NCBI RefSeq assembly: GCF_013280595.1
Contig: NZ_JAAATY010000012.1
Coordinates: 62,001 to 126,000 of the forward strand
Reading direction: 5' to 3'
Source: Kibdelosporangium persicum
Lineage (GTDB): Bacteria > Actinomycetota > Actinomycetes > Mycobacteriales > Pseudonocardiaceae
DNA length: 64,000 nucleotides
Under the pieces are notes generated by a model. The model saw only the letters and a program-made list of their open reading frames with translations. It made no database searches and had not been told where the DNA came from. This document shows, piece by piece, positions 16,159 through 25,417 of the stretch. The first letter of the stretch is position 1. Each line of letters starts with the position of its first letter. Both the position numbers and the translations under genes were made by a program.

Positions 16159-17838
16159 ATGTTCCTGCGCAGAAGGCTCACGGTGGCGGTGATCGGACTG
16201 ACCGCGATCACACTGGCCGCGACCGCCTGCTCCCAGTCCCCGCCCGCGGGCGGGCCGGTGACCGACACGCTGGTCGTGTACAGCGGCCAGTCCGGCGACT
16301 ACCAGCAGAACCTGAACCCGTACTCGCCCTCGGTCAACGAGGGACCCGGCACGATCTTCGAACCGCTCTTCTTCTTCAACCTCACCAGCAGAGACGCGCC
16401 GCCCGTGCCGTTGCTGGGCACGCGGTACGCATGGAACGGCGACGGCACCGAACTGTCGATCACCTTGCGGGACAACGTGAAATGGTCCGACGGTCAGCCG
16501 TTCACCGCCAAGGACGTGGTGTTCACGTTCGACATGGTCCGCGGGAACCCGTCCATGAACAACACCGGCTTCCAGGGTGAGACGACGGCGGTCGACGACA
16601 GGACCGTGACGGTGAGGTTCCCGGCTCCGGCGTACATGGAGGAGCCCCAGGTGCTGGGCAAGCTGTTCATCGTCCCGGAACATCTCTGGAAGTCCATTCC
16701 CAGCCCGGCCAACGACGTCATCGCCAAACCGGTGGGCACCGGGCCGTACGTGCTCGAGGACTTCAAACCGCAGGCCTTCACCCTCAAGGCCAATCCGTCG
16801 TACTGGGGTGGTGAGCCCGCGGTCAAGAAGGTCCGGTACCTGTCGTTGTCGGGCAACCAGGCCGGGGCCGACGCGCTGCAGGCAGGCACGATCGACTGGC
16901 AGACCAGTCCCGTGCCGGACGTCAAGAACACCGAGAGGATCTACCCCGGCTACCGGGCGCTCGTCTCCAACATCAACCAGATCACCCTGTTCAGCTGCTC
17001 GAACACGCAACTCGGCTGCCAGGGCCCGCAGACCGATCCCGCGGTGCGCAAGGCGATCTACTACGCGATCAACCGCGGTCAGCTCAACGCACTGGCCTTC
17101 CAGGGCACCGCCGGTGACATCTCCCCCGGGCTCGCCCTGCCGGACCGCGACCGTGACATCGTCTCCGGCCGGTTGCGGGAACGCATCGCACCGGCGAATC
17201 CCGAAGTCGGCAAGTCCGGCCAGCTGCTCACCGGCGCCGGATACGCCAAGGGCGCCGACGGGATCTACGCCAAGGACGGGAAACCGCTGGCACTGACCGT
17301 GAAGGTCGTCGCGGGCTGGACCGACTACATCACCGCGGTGGACACCATGGCGCAGCAGTTGCAGCAAGCCGGGATCAAGCTGACGCCGCAACAGGTCTCC
17401 TACAACGAATGGGCCGACGCGCGTGGCCGCGGCCAGTACGAGCTGCTGATCGACTCCCTCACGCCCGGTCCGGCACCCGATCCCTTCTACGTCTTCAGTT
17501 ACTTCTTCAGCACGGCGACCACCGCCCCGGTCGGCCAGACGGCGAACCCCAACTTCTCCCGGTTCAGCGATCCGGCCGTGGACAACGCCCTGGCCGAGTT
17601 GAAGAAGATCGCCCCGTCGAACCAGGCCGCACGACAGCCGCACTACGAGACCATCCAGACCGCCCTCGAGTCGGCGATGCCGTGCATCCCTGTGCTGACC
17701 AACGGAACCGTCAACGTGTACAACGCCAAGGAGTTCACCGGCTGGCCGAGCAAGGAGGACATGTACGCCTTCCCGGCTGTCTGGCAGCGCCCCGACCAGG
17801 CCCAGGTGTTCAAGCGGCTCAAGCCCGCGGGCGCGTGA
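16159..17838 (+). CDS. Oligosaccharide/peptide-type ABC substrate-binding lipoprotein
   Basis: This 559-residue SBP_bac_5-family protein has a lipoprotein signal ending in ATAC (Cys near residue 22). ATG 16159 follows GGAGGG (16146-16151) at good spacing. Internal family features include WNGDGTELSITLRDNVKWSDGQPF, PVGTGPYVLEDFKP and QPHYETIQTALESAMPCIPV. The family is usually called peptide-binding, but members such as those in Thermotoga bind manno- and cello-oligosaccharides. Here it heads an operon ending in beta-mannosidase, so manno-oligosaccharides are the likely ligand. Its stop overlaps the start of the permease (TGATG). Confidence 0.9.
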   Translation: MFLRRRLTVAVIGLTAITLAATACSQSPPAGGPVTDTLVVYSGQSGDYQQNLNPYSPSVNEGPGTIFEPLFFFNLTSRDAPPVPLLGTRYAWNGDGTELSITLRDNVKWSDGQPFTAKDVVFTFDMVRGNPSMNNTGFQGETTAVDDRTVTVRFPAPAYMEEPQVLGKLFIVPEHLWKSIPSPANDVIAKPVGTGPYVLEDFKPQAFTLKANPSYWGGEPAVKKVRYLSLSGNQAGADALQAGTIDWQTSPVPDVKNTERIYPGYRALVSNINQITLFSCSNTQLGCQGPQTDPAVRKAIYYAINRGQLNALAFQGTAGDISPGLALPDRDRDIVSGRLRERIAPANPEVGKSGQLLTGAGYAKGADGIYAKDGKPLALTVKVVAGWTDYITAVDTMAQQLQQAGIKLTPQQVSYNEWADARGRGQYELLIDSLTPGPAPDPFYVFSYFFSTATTAPVGQTANPNFSRFSDPAVDNALAELKKIAPSNQAARQPHYETIQTALESAMPCIPVLTNGTVNVYNAKEFTGWPSKEDMYAFPAVWQRPDQAQVFKRLKPAGA

Positions 17839-18827
17839 TGAACTACTACGTCCGCAAGCTGCTGTTCTACGTGGTCGCGCTGTGGACGGCGGTCACGCTG
17901 AACTTCCTGATCCCCCGGCTGATGCCGGGCAACCCGGTGGACATCCTGATGGCCAAGTTGCAGGTCCGGGGCGGTTCGGTCGACCCGGCCGCCCGCCGGG
18001 CGTACGAACTGCTGTTGGGCACCGGCGGCGACGAGTCGTTGCTGAGCCAGTACTTCGCCTATCTGGGCAACATGCTCACCGGGGACTTCGGCGTGTCGGT
18101 GAGCGTGTTCCCGGCGGAGGTCAGCGAGGTCATCGCGTCCTCCCTGCCGTGGACGATCGTGCTCGTCGGGCTGGCGACGCTGCTGTCGTTCCTGCTGGGG
18201 ATCGCGCTGGGCGCGATCGTCGGCTGGAAGCGCGGCACCTGGCTGGACACCCTGGTGCCTGCCACGACTGTGCTCGCGGCGGTGCCGTACTTCTGGCTCG
18301 CGCTCATCCTGGCCGCGGTGTTCGCCACGACGCTGGGCTGGTTCCCGCTCTCCGGCGGATATGACGTCACGCTCACGCCCGGCTGGAACGCCGAGTTCAT
18401 CGGATCAGCCGTGTACCACGGCATCCTGCCCGCCCTGACGATCGTGGTCTCGTCGGTCGGCGGCTGGTTGCTCGGGATGCGCAACATGACCGTGTCCGCC
18501 GCGTCCGAGGACTACGTTCTGACCGCGCGGGCGAAAGGGCTGCGCGACAGCAGGATCATGATCCGGTACGCGGCCCGCAACGCGGTCCTGCCCTCGGTGG
18601 CCGGCTTCGCCATCTCGCTCGGGTTCGTGGTGTCCGGGTCGATCATCACCGAGCAGGTGTTCTCGTACCCGGGTATCGGCTCGAAGCTGTTACAGGCCGT
18701 GCAGAACAACGACTACGCGCTGATGCAGGGGATCTTCCTGGTGATCACCGTCGCCGTGCTGGCCGCCAACCTGGCCGTGGATCTGCTGTACGGCCTCATC
18801 GACGCGCGCACCCGCGCCCGGGTCTGA
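17838..18827 (+). CDS. ABC transporter permease, DppB/OppB type
   Basis: The 329-residue inner-membrane protein starts with the MNYYVRKLLFYVVALWTAVT helix and NFLIPRLMPGNPVD stretch diagnostic of DppB/OppB permeases. The cytoplasmic coupling loop (DYVLTARAKGLRDSRIM) and the SGSIITEQVFSYPGIG segment follow near residues 230-285. It overlaps the SBP stop by one base, so it is translationally coupled. It contains one TTA codon (18690-18692). It pairs with the permease half of the next gene. Confidence 0.93.
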   Translation: MNYYVRKLLFYVVALWTAVTLNFLIPRLMPGNPVDILMAKLQVRGGSVDPAARRAYELLLGTGGDESLLSQYFAYLGNMLTGDFGVSVSVFPAEVSEVIASSLPWTIVLVGLATLLSFLLGIALGAIVGWKRGTWLDTLVPATTVLAAVPYFWLALILAAVFATTLGWFPLSGGYDVTLTPGWNAEFIGSAVYHGILPALTIVVSSVGGWLLGMRNMTVSAASEDYVLTARAKGLRDSRIMIRYAARNAVLPSVAGFAISLGFVVSGSIITEQVFSYPGIGSKLLQAVQNNDYALMQGIFLVITVAVLAANLAVDLLYGLIDARTRARV

Positions 18828-18837
18828 GGGGCTCGCC

Positions 18838-20628
18838 ATGACCAATCCCGGACCGGTCACCAAGACCATTGTGGACAAGCGAGCGGGCGGCAGGTGGCGT
18901 GCGGTGCTGCCTGCCTGGTCGCCGAAACTGGGCATCGGCCTCGGCCTTGTCGTGCTCATCGCCCTGTTCGGCCTGCTGGGGCCGTTGTTCACCGGCGACC
19001 CGAGTGCCGTGCGCGACATCGGTCTGACGTCGCCGAGTGGTGATCACCTGCTCGGCACCACCCAGACCGGCCAGGACGTCCTGGCCCAGCTGACGCACGC
19101 GACGCGCGGTTCGCTCCAGATCGGCCTGTTGGTGGGCGTACTGGCGACCGTGCTCTCGGCCATCTTCGGCATCATCGGCAGCTACGCCGGTGGCGCCCTG
19201 GACGAAGTGTTCTCGTTGTTCTCCAACGTGGCCCTGGTGATCCCCGGCCTGCCGCTGGTGATCGTGATCGCCGGGTTCGTCCCGGCCGACCAACGCGGGT
19301 CGTGGACGATCGCGGTCGTGCTCGCGCTGACCGGCTGGGCGGCGGCCGCCCGGGTCCTGCGGGCGCAGACGCTGTCGCTGCGCAACCGCGACTACGTGGC
19401 GGCGGCCCGTGTGTCCGGGGAGAAGACGTGGCGGGTGATCTGTGTCGAGATCCTGCCCAACCTGTTGCCGATCCTGGCGTCCCAGTTCGTGTTCGCGGTC
19501 ATTCTGGCCATCCTCAACGAGGCCGGGCTGTCGTTCCTGGGCCTCGGCGCGTCCAACTCCTCGACACTGGGCACGATGCTGTACTACGCCCAGAACGGCT
19601 TCGCGCTGCAACTGGACGCATGGTGGTGGTTCGTGCCGCCGGGGCTGATCATCGCGTTGTTCGGCTGCGGGCTCGCGCTGATCAACTTCAGCATCGACGA
19701 GATCATCAACCCTCAGCTGCGGACCGGCCACGCCAGGCAGAACGACTCCGATGTCACTGCTGCCAAGCCTTCCAGCGGGAATCGGTCCGCGGTGCTCACC
19801 GTCACCGGACTGGACGTCGTCTACCGGGCTGATCCACCGGTCCATGCGGTCAGGGACGTGTCACTGACACTGGGCCGGGGCGAAATCCTCGGCCTGGCCG
19901 GGGAGTCCGGGTGCGGGAAGACCACGCTGGCGTACGCGATCAACCGCTTGCACCGGCCGCCCGCCCAGGTCACCGCGGGCTCGGTCGTCCTGCATGACCG
20001 CGACGGCCAGGACATCGACGTGCTCGCGCTGGATGCCGAGCGACTCCGGACGTTCCGGTGGTCCAAGCTGTCCATGGTCTTCCAGGGCGCGATGAACGCG
20101 CTCAACCCGGTCACACCGGTCCGTGCGCAACTCGAGGACGTGCTGACCACTCACCGGCCGGACATGTCCAAACAGGAGCGCCGGTCGCGGTGCGCGGAGG
20201 TGTTCCGGCGGGTCGGCGTCGATCCGTCCCGATTGGACTCCTACGCGCACGAACTGTCGGGTGGCATGCGGCAGCGTGTCATGATCGCCATGGCGATGCT
20301 GCTCGAACCGCAGGTGATGATCATGGACGAGCCGACGACCGCGCTCGACGTGGTCGTCCAGCGCGGCATCCTCCGGGAGATCCTGCGGCTGCGGGACGAG
20401 ATGGCGTTCGCGGTCATCTTCATCACCCACGATCTGCCGCTGTTGCTGGAGATCAGCGACCGGATCGCCGTGATGCGCTCCGGTGAGGTCGTCGAGTACG
20501 CGACGGCGGACGAGATCCATCGCAGGCCTCGACACCCGTACACCCGGCAGTTGCTCCGTTCGTTCCCCAGCCTCACCGGTGAGCGCGGGTTGTTCGCCAT
20601 GTCCACTCCGGAACGGGAGACGTCATGA
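18838..20628 (+). CDS. Permease-ATPase fusion (DppC + DppD) of oligosaccharide importer
   Basis: The 596-residue protein fuses two parts normally encoded separately. Residues 1 to about 300 are a DppC/OppC permease (GDHLLGTTQTGQDVLAQL, coupling loop DYVAAARVSGEKTWRVI, EAGLSFLGLGAS). Residues about 318-590 are an ABC ATPase with Walker A GESGCGKTT (355-363), signature LSGGMRQR, Walker B VMIMDEPTTALD and H-loop THD. A ~20-residue linker (ARQNDSDVTAAKPSSGNRSA) joins them. The ATPase also has the HPYTRQLLRS tail typical of Opp/Dpp ATPases. Such fusions are known in actinobacteria. It overlaps the next ATPase gene by 4 bp, so transporter stoichiometry is built in. Confidence 0.93.
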   Translation: MTNPGPVTKTIVDKRAGGRWRAVLPAWSPKLGIGLGLVVLIALFGLLGPLFTGDPSAVRDIGLTSPSGDHLLGTTQTGQDVLAQLTHATRGSLQIGLLVGVLATVLSAIFGIIGSYAGGALDEVFSLFSNVALVIPGLPLVIVIAGFVPADQRGSWTIAVVLALTGWAAAARVLRAQTLSLRNRDYVAAARVSGEKTWRVICVEILPNLLPILASQFVFAVILAILNEAGLSFLGLGASNSSTLGTMLYYAQNGFALQLDAWWWFVPPGLIIALFGCGLALINFSIDEIINPQLRTGHARQNDSDVTAAKPSSGNRSAVLTVTGLDVVYRADPPVHAVRDVSLTLGRGEILGLAGESGCGKTTLAYAINRLHRPPAQVTAGSVVLHDRDGQDIDVLALDAERLRTFRWSKLSMVFQGAMNALNPVTPVRAQLEDVLTTHRPDMSKQERRSRCAEVFRRVGVDPSRLDSYAHELSGGMRQRVMIAMAMLLEPQVMIMDEPTTALDVVVQRGILREILRLRDEMAFAVIFITHDLPLLLEISDRIAVMRSGEVVEYATADEIHRRPRHPYTRQLLRSFPSLTGERGLFAMSTPERETS

Positions 20629-21470
20629 CGACACTGGAGGTGACCGGCCTGGTCAAGGACTACGTGATCAGGTCAGGGCTGCGCAGGGCGACATTGCGTG
20701 CGGTGGACGGCGTCTCGTTCGAGTTGCGTCCCGGGCGCACCGTGGCCCTTGTCGGTGAATCCGGATCGGGGAAGTCGACGGTCGCCCGGATGATCGCCAG
20801 GCTGGAGGAACCGACTTCCGGCCGGATCACCGTGACCACACCGGACGGTCGGCGGGTGGACGACAGGACGTACCGCGACCACGTCCAAATGATCTTCCAG
20901 GACCCGTTCGCCTCGCTGAATCCGTTCCACACCGTGCAGCACCACCTGGTCCGGCCGCTCCGGCTGCACCACCGGGATGCCTCGTGGCCCGCGGTCCGGC
21001 ACCTGCTGGAGCGGGTCAACCTGAAGCCGGCCGAGGACTTCGCGGCACGCCGTCCGCACGAGCTGTCCGGCGGCCAACGTCAACGCGTGGCGATCGCGCG
21101 CGCCCTGGCGCCGGGCGCCCGGGTGGTGGTCGCCGACGAGCCGGTGTCCATGTTGGACGTGTCCATCCGGCTAGACATCCTCTCCCTGCTCGCCGAACTG
21201 CAGCGGGAGGAGACCCTGGCCGTCCTCTACATCACCCACGACCTCGCCACGGCCCGGCACTTCTCCGACGAGATCCTGGTGATGTACCGGGGCCGTGTGG
21301 TGGAGCGGGGACCGGCCGACGACGTGATCCTGCGGCCCCGGCACCCGTACACCAGGTTGCTGGCCGCCGCCGCGCCGAACCCGGACGCCCGCGGCCGTTC
21401 CCTCGATCTGGACGTGCCCGAGTCGTTCGACACCACCGAGACCTACGACCACTACCAGGCCTCTCGTTGA
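20625..21470 (+). CDS. ABC transporter ATP-binding protein, DppF/OppF type
   Basis: The 281-residue ATPase has Walker A GESGSGKST (44-52), Q-loop region QMIFQDPFASLNPF, signature LSGGQRQRVAIARAL, Walker B VVVADEPVSMLDVS and H-loop ITHDLATAR. The RPRHPYTRLL motif near the C-terminus is the usual Opp/Dpp mark. It starts inside the previous gene (ATGA overlap at 20625-20628) and is the second nucleotide-binding subunit, next to the domain fused to the permease. The beta-mannosidase gene follows 17 bp later. Confidence 0.93.
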   Translation: MTTLEVTGLVKDYVIRSGLRRATLRAVDGVSFELRPGRTVALVGESGSGKSTVARMIARLEEPTSGRITVTTPDGRRVDDRTYRDHVQMIFQDPFASLNPFHTVQHHLVRPLRLHHRDASWPAVRHLLERVNLKPAEDFAARRPHELSGGQRQRVAIARALAPGARVVVADEPVSMLDVSIRLDILSLLAELQREETLAVLYITHDLATARHFSDEILVMYRGRVVERGPADDVILRPRHPYTRLLAAAAPNPDARGRSLDLDVPESFDTTETYDHYQASR

Positions 21471-21487
21471 CCGCTGAGGAGCGATGA

Positions 21488-23935
21488 ATGATCCGGCAGC
21501 ACCTGCATGACGGATGGCAGCTGACCGCTACCGGGGGTGAGATACCGAGTGCGGTGGCCGGCCGGACCGTGCCCGCCACCGTCCCCGGTTCGACCCACCT
21601 GGATTTGCTGGCGGCCGGTCTGATTCCCGATCCGTTCCTCGACCGCAACGAGGAAGAGCTGCGGTGGATGCACCGGGCGGACTGGCGCTACTCGACGTCC
21701 TTCGCCGTCGATCCGCCCGCGCCCGGCGAACGAGTCGACCTGGTCTTCGACGGCCTGGACACGGTGAGCACCATTGGCCTGAACGGGGTCGTGGTCGGGA
21801 AGACCGCGAACATGCACCGTGCGTTCCGGTTCGACGTCCGCGAGATCCTCCGGGACGGCGACAACGACCTGACCGTGGACTTCCACTCCGCCCTCGCCCA
21901 TGCCGAGCAGGTCGAGCGGGAACTGGGCTGGCGTGACCGCGCCTACCCGCACCCGTTCAACATGGTCCGCAAGATGGCCTGCGGCTTCGGCTGGGACTGG
22001 GGACCTGACCTGCAGACCGCGGGGATCTGGAAGCCTGTTCGCCTGGAGCGCTGGCGGGTCGCCCGGCTGGCCGGCGTCCGTCCACTCGTGACAGTCCAAC
22101 CGGACGGCACCGGTCATGTCACTGTACATGTGGACTTGGAATGGGCGGACGCCGCGGACGACGTCGCCCTGGTAGCCATAGTGGACGGACGAACCGAACA
22201 GGTTCACGTGTCCGGCCAGCAGGCTTCGGCGGAGGTCACGATCCTCGTTCCCGATGCCCGGTTGTGGTGGCCCGCGGGCCACGGTGAGCAACCGCTGTAC
22301 TCGCTCGACATCAGCCTGACGGTGAACGGCAACGAAATCGACGGTGTCAGCAGGAGGATCGGTTTCCGCACGATCACAGTGGACACCGAACCGGACGATC
22401 TGGGCACTCCGTTCACCGTCGTGGTCAATGACCGGCCGATCTTCGTGAAAGGCGCGAACTGGATCCCCGACGACCACTTCCTCACCCGGATCACCCGTGA
22501 TCGGCTGGCCCGCCGGGTCGATCAGGCAGCCGGTGCCAACATGAACCTGCTGCGGGTGTGGGGCGGCGGCATCTACGAGACGGAGGACTTCTACGACGTC
22601 TGCGACGAGCGGGGGATGCTCGTCTGGCAGGACTTCCCCTTCGCCTGCGCGGCCTATCCCGAGGAGGAACCACTGCGCGGCGAGGTGGCGGCCGAGGCTC
22701 GGGAGAACGTCGCCCGGCTGACCTCCCATCCGTCACTCGCCCTGTGGAACGGCAACAACGAGAACCTCTGGGGTTACGCGGACTGGGGCTGGCCGGAGCA
22801 GTTGGCGGGCCGCACCTGGGGGCTCTGGTACTACACGGACCTGTTCCCGCGGATCGTCGCGGAACTCGACCCGACCAGGTTCTACTCCCCCGGCAGCCCG
22901 TACAGCCCTGCGCCGCACCACCCCAATGACGAGAACCACGGCACCCGGCACGACTGGGAGGTGTGGAACCGCCTGGACTACACCGCCTACCGGGATCACA
23001 TACCCCGGTTCTGTGCGGAGTTCGGGTTCCAGGGGCCGCCGACGTGGACGACGCTCACCGAGGCGGTGCACGACGAGCCGCTCAGCCCGACGTCACCGGG
23101 TTTCCTGGCGCACCAGAAGGCCGAGGACGGCAACGGCAAGCTCCTGCGTGGCATGGCCGGGCACCTGGCCGTTCCGCTCGCCTTCGCCGACTGGCACTGG
23201 GCCACCCAGCTCAACCAGGCCCGGGCCGTGACGTTCGGCATCGAGCACTTCAGGTCCTGGTGGCCGCGTACCGCCGGCGCGGTCGTGTGGCAGCTCAACG
23301 ACTGCTGGCCGGTGACCTCCTGGTCCGCTGTGGACAGTGGCGAACGGGCCAAGCCGCTGTGGTTCGCGCTTCGCCAGGCGTTCGCCCCGCGTCTGCTGAC
23401 GTTCCAGCCGCGCTCGGGAAGCCTCGTCCTGGTCGCGGTCAACGACCACGGCTCCCCGTGGGAGCAGGAACTCGTTCTGGAACGACAGACTTTCACGGGC
23501 ATCACCGTGTCCACAGCCCGTGTGCCGCTCTCGGTTCCGGCACGGTCCGCCGCCACGATCGAGGTGGCGGCTGCCCTGACCGAGCCCGGCGATGACGTCC
23601 TGGTGGCGCGCACCCCGGACATTCGGGCGATCCACCTGTTCAAGGAGGACATCGACCTGCCGTACGACCCCGAGCCGTTCACCGCGCGGGTCGAGAAGGT
23701 CTTCGGCGGTTACCGGGTGGACGTCCTGGCCCGGTCGTTCGCCCGGGACGTGGCCGTTCTCGCCGACCGGGTCGCCGCTGACGCGACCGTGGACGACATG
23801 CTGGTCCCGATGCTGGCCGGCGAGGTCCGGAGTTTCCTGGTCCGGACGGACAGTCCGCTGGACCCGGACGCGTTGGCCGGGCCCCGGGTGTTGCGGTGCG
23901 CCAACAGCCTGCGGTCGCCGATCACGCGCCCCTGA
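21488..23935 (+). CDS. Beta-mannosidase, GH2
   Basis: The 815-residue enzyme has the layout of GH2 beta-mannosidases: an N-terminal sugar-binding jelly roll (about 1-180, with WMHRADWRYSTSF and FDGLDTVSTIGLNG), the family hallmark PHPFNMVRKMACGFGWDWGP (154-173), an immunoglobulin-like domain and a TIM barrel. Glu425 in WNGNNENLWGY is the likely acid/base and Glu511 in FCAEFGFQG the nucleophile. No signal peptide is seen, so it acts in the cytoplasm, removing terminal beta-mannose from imported oligosaccharides. As the last gene of the ABC operon it defines the locus as beta-mannoside use. The stop lies 3 bp from the converging APC permease stop. Confidence 0.92.
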   Translation: MIRQHLHDGWQLTATGGEIPSAVAGRTVPATVPGSTHLDLLAAGLIPDPFLDRNEEELRWMHRADWRYSTSFAVDPPAPGERVDLVFDGLDTVSTIGLNGVVVGKTANMHRAFRFDVREILRDGDNDLTVDFHSALAHAEQVERELGWRDRAYPHPFNMVRKMACGFGWDWGPDLQTAGIWKPVRLERWRVARLAGVRPLVTVQPDGTGHVTVHVDLEWADAADDVALVAIVDGRTEQVHVSGQQASAEVTILVPDARLWWPAGHGEQPLYSLDISLTVNGNEIDGVSRRIGFRTITVDTEPDDLGTPFTVVVNDRPIFVKGANWIPDDHFLTRITRDRLARRVDQAAGANMNLLRVWGGGIYETEDFYDVCDERGMLVWQDFPFACAAYPEEEPLRGEVAAEARENVARLTSHPSLALWNGNNENLWGYADWGWPEQLAGRTWGLWYYTDLFPRIVAELDPTRFYSPGSPYSPAPHHPNDENHGTRHDWEVWNRLDYTAYRDHIPRFCAEFGFQGPPTWTTLTEAVHDEPLSPTSPGFLAHQKAEDGNGKLLRGMAGHLAVPLAFADWHWATQLNQARAVTFGIEHFRSWWPRTAGAVVWQLNDCWPVTSWSAVDSGERAKPLWFALRQAFAPRLLTFQPRSGSLVLVAVNDHGSPWEQELVLERQTFTGITVSTARVPLSVPARSAATIEVAAALTEPGDDVLVARTPDIRAIHLFKEDIDLPYDPEPFTARVEKVFGGYRVDVLARSFARDVAVLADRVAADATVDDMLVPMLAGEVRSFLVRTDSPLDPDALAGPRVLRCANSLRSPITRP

Positions 23936-23938
23936 GGG

Positions 23939-25309
23939 TCAGTCCGCCTGATCGTCAGCCGGATCGCGCAGGACCCAGTGTTTGCGGCGGAGGAGGTAGC
24001 AGACCGCGGACACCACCAGGATGCCGAGGGTCACCAGCAGGCTCGGCCGGCCGATCACGGGGTCCCGCGCGGTCTGGTACGTCACGTAACCGAGTGCCGC
24101 CAGAGCCAGGACGGGCGGCACGGGGAACCATCGCATCCGGTACCGCGCATGCGCGGTGGTCCCGTTGCGGCGACCGGCAAGAACAGCGAGGCACAACGCG
24201 GCGTAGACGACGATCAACGATGAGCCCGTCACCACCAACAGCACGTCCAGGTCCACAAAGCACACCGCGGCCGACAGGACGCCCACCGCGAGTGTGGCGA
24301 CCCACGGCGTGTGGAACCGCGGGTGGATCGCGCCCAGTCCACGGTTCACCCGCCCTGGCCAGACGGAGTCCCTGGCACTGCTGAAGAACAGCCGGGCGGT
24401 GAGCAGCAGGATCGCCAGCACGGCGTTGATGATCGCCACCGCGATCGCCAGGCTGATCGCCGTGTTCCAGCCCGATCCCGCGCGCGAGGTGATGAAGTAC
24501 TCCATCATGTTGCCCGCGCCGAACAGGCCGTCCAGTGCGGGAGCTCCGAGCAGGACCGCCGTCACCGGAACGATCTCGGCGATCACCGTGATCACCAACG
24601 CCCACAGGATCGCCCGCGCGATTCCGCGCGAGGCGTCGGTGGTCTCCTCGCCGAGCATCACAGCGGAGCCGTATCCGTTGTAGGCGAAGATCGCGACCGC
24701 GGTGGCCGCGCCGATCACGCCGATGGTCACCGCGGCAGGCGGGCTGCCCGCGACCGGCTCGGCGAACAGTGGCCGTTCCACGTTCAGCAGGCCGAGCGCG
24801 GACACGATCACCAGCGCCATGATCTCGATGGCCAGGAAGATGCCGGTGACCCACGCGTTGACCCGGATGTCCAGCACGCCGAACACCGCCGCGGCCACCA
24901 CGGTCACCGCGGCGACCACCGGTCCGTTCAGCGCGGGGAACACCGCGGACAGGTAGATGCCGACGCCGAGGGCGATCACCGCGATGATGATCACCTGGGT
25001 GACCATGATCAGGCCCATCACCAGGAAACCGGGCAGCCGCCCGAGCGTGCGGCCGACGATCGCGTACTCGCCGCCGGTGAGGGGATAGGCGGACGCCAGC
25101 TCGGCGTACACGAACGCCATGAACACGCCGACCACACCGGCGGCGAGGAAGCTCCAGATCGCGCCCGTACCGGCCTGTCCGATCACCCCGGGCGCGATGA
25201 TGAAGACCGAGGACGCGGGCGTGATCGCGGACAACGTGATGAGCAGCGCGCCGAGGACCTTCAGGCCACGGCGCAGGCGGGGCGGTGCCGCAGTCGTGGA
25301 CTCGCTCAT
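23939..25309 (-). CDS. APC-family amino acid permease
   Basis: The 456-residue polytopic protein has about 12 hydrophobic segments and the APC signature at the first helices (LITLSAITPASSVFIIAPGV, then AELASAYPLTGGEYAIVGRTLG near residues 70-90). It would import amino acids or related amines. A good promoter (25368-25373 / 25345-25350, 17-bp spacer) and a palindrome at 25389-25408 lie between it and the divergent TetR-peptidase operon. Joint control of uptake and of a P1-family aminopeptidase/amidase is therefore likely. Confidence 0.92.
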   Translation of the reverse strand: MSESTTAAPPRLRRGLKVLGALLITLSAITPASSVFIIAPGVIGQAGTGAIWSFLAAGVVGVFMAFVYAELASAYPLTGGEYAIVGRTLGRLPGFLVMGLIMVTQVIIIAVIALGVGIYLSAVFPALNGPVVAAVTVVAAAVFGVLDIRVNAWVTGIFLAIEIMALVIVSALGLLNVERPLFAEPVAGSPPAAVTIGVIGAATAVAIFAYNGYGSAVMLGEETTDASRGIARAILWALVITVIAEIVPVTAVLLGAPALDGLFGAGNMMEYFITSRAGSGWNTAISLAIAVAIINAVLAILLLTARLFFSSARDSVWPGRVNRGLGAIHPRFHTPWVATLAVGVLSAAVCFVDLDVLLVVTGSSLIVVYAALCLAVLAGRRNGTTAHARYRMRWFPVPPVLALAALGYVTYQTARDPVIGRPSLLVTLGILVVSAVCYLLRRKHWVLRDPADDQAD

Positions 25310-25344
25310 GACCCACCTCCACTGCCGGAGTTTCTTGAAAGAGC

Positions 25345-25373
25345 ATCAAAGAACTCGACGAGACCGCAGTCAA
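25345..25373 (-). promoter_or_regulatory. Promoter of the APC permease gene
   Basis: On the minus strand TTGACT (25368-25373) and TTTGAT (25345-25350) are 17 bp apart. A second inverted repeat, TTCTTGA...TCAAAGAA (about 25332-25352), overlaps the -10 box. Confidence 0.55.
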
Positions 25374-25388
25374 GGGCCTACTTGGTTT

Positions 25389-25408
25389 TTTGACGATCGT
25401 TCGACAAA
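25389..25408. promoter_or_regulatory. Putative TetR operator
   Basis: TTTGACGATCGTTCGACAAA is a 20-bp site with 16 of 20 symmetric positions. It lies 10 bp before the TetR ATG and 16 bp upstream of the APC -35 box, so it can control both directions. Confidence 0.55.
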
Positions 25409-25417
25409 ATCGCTTCC

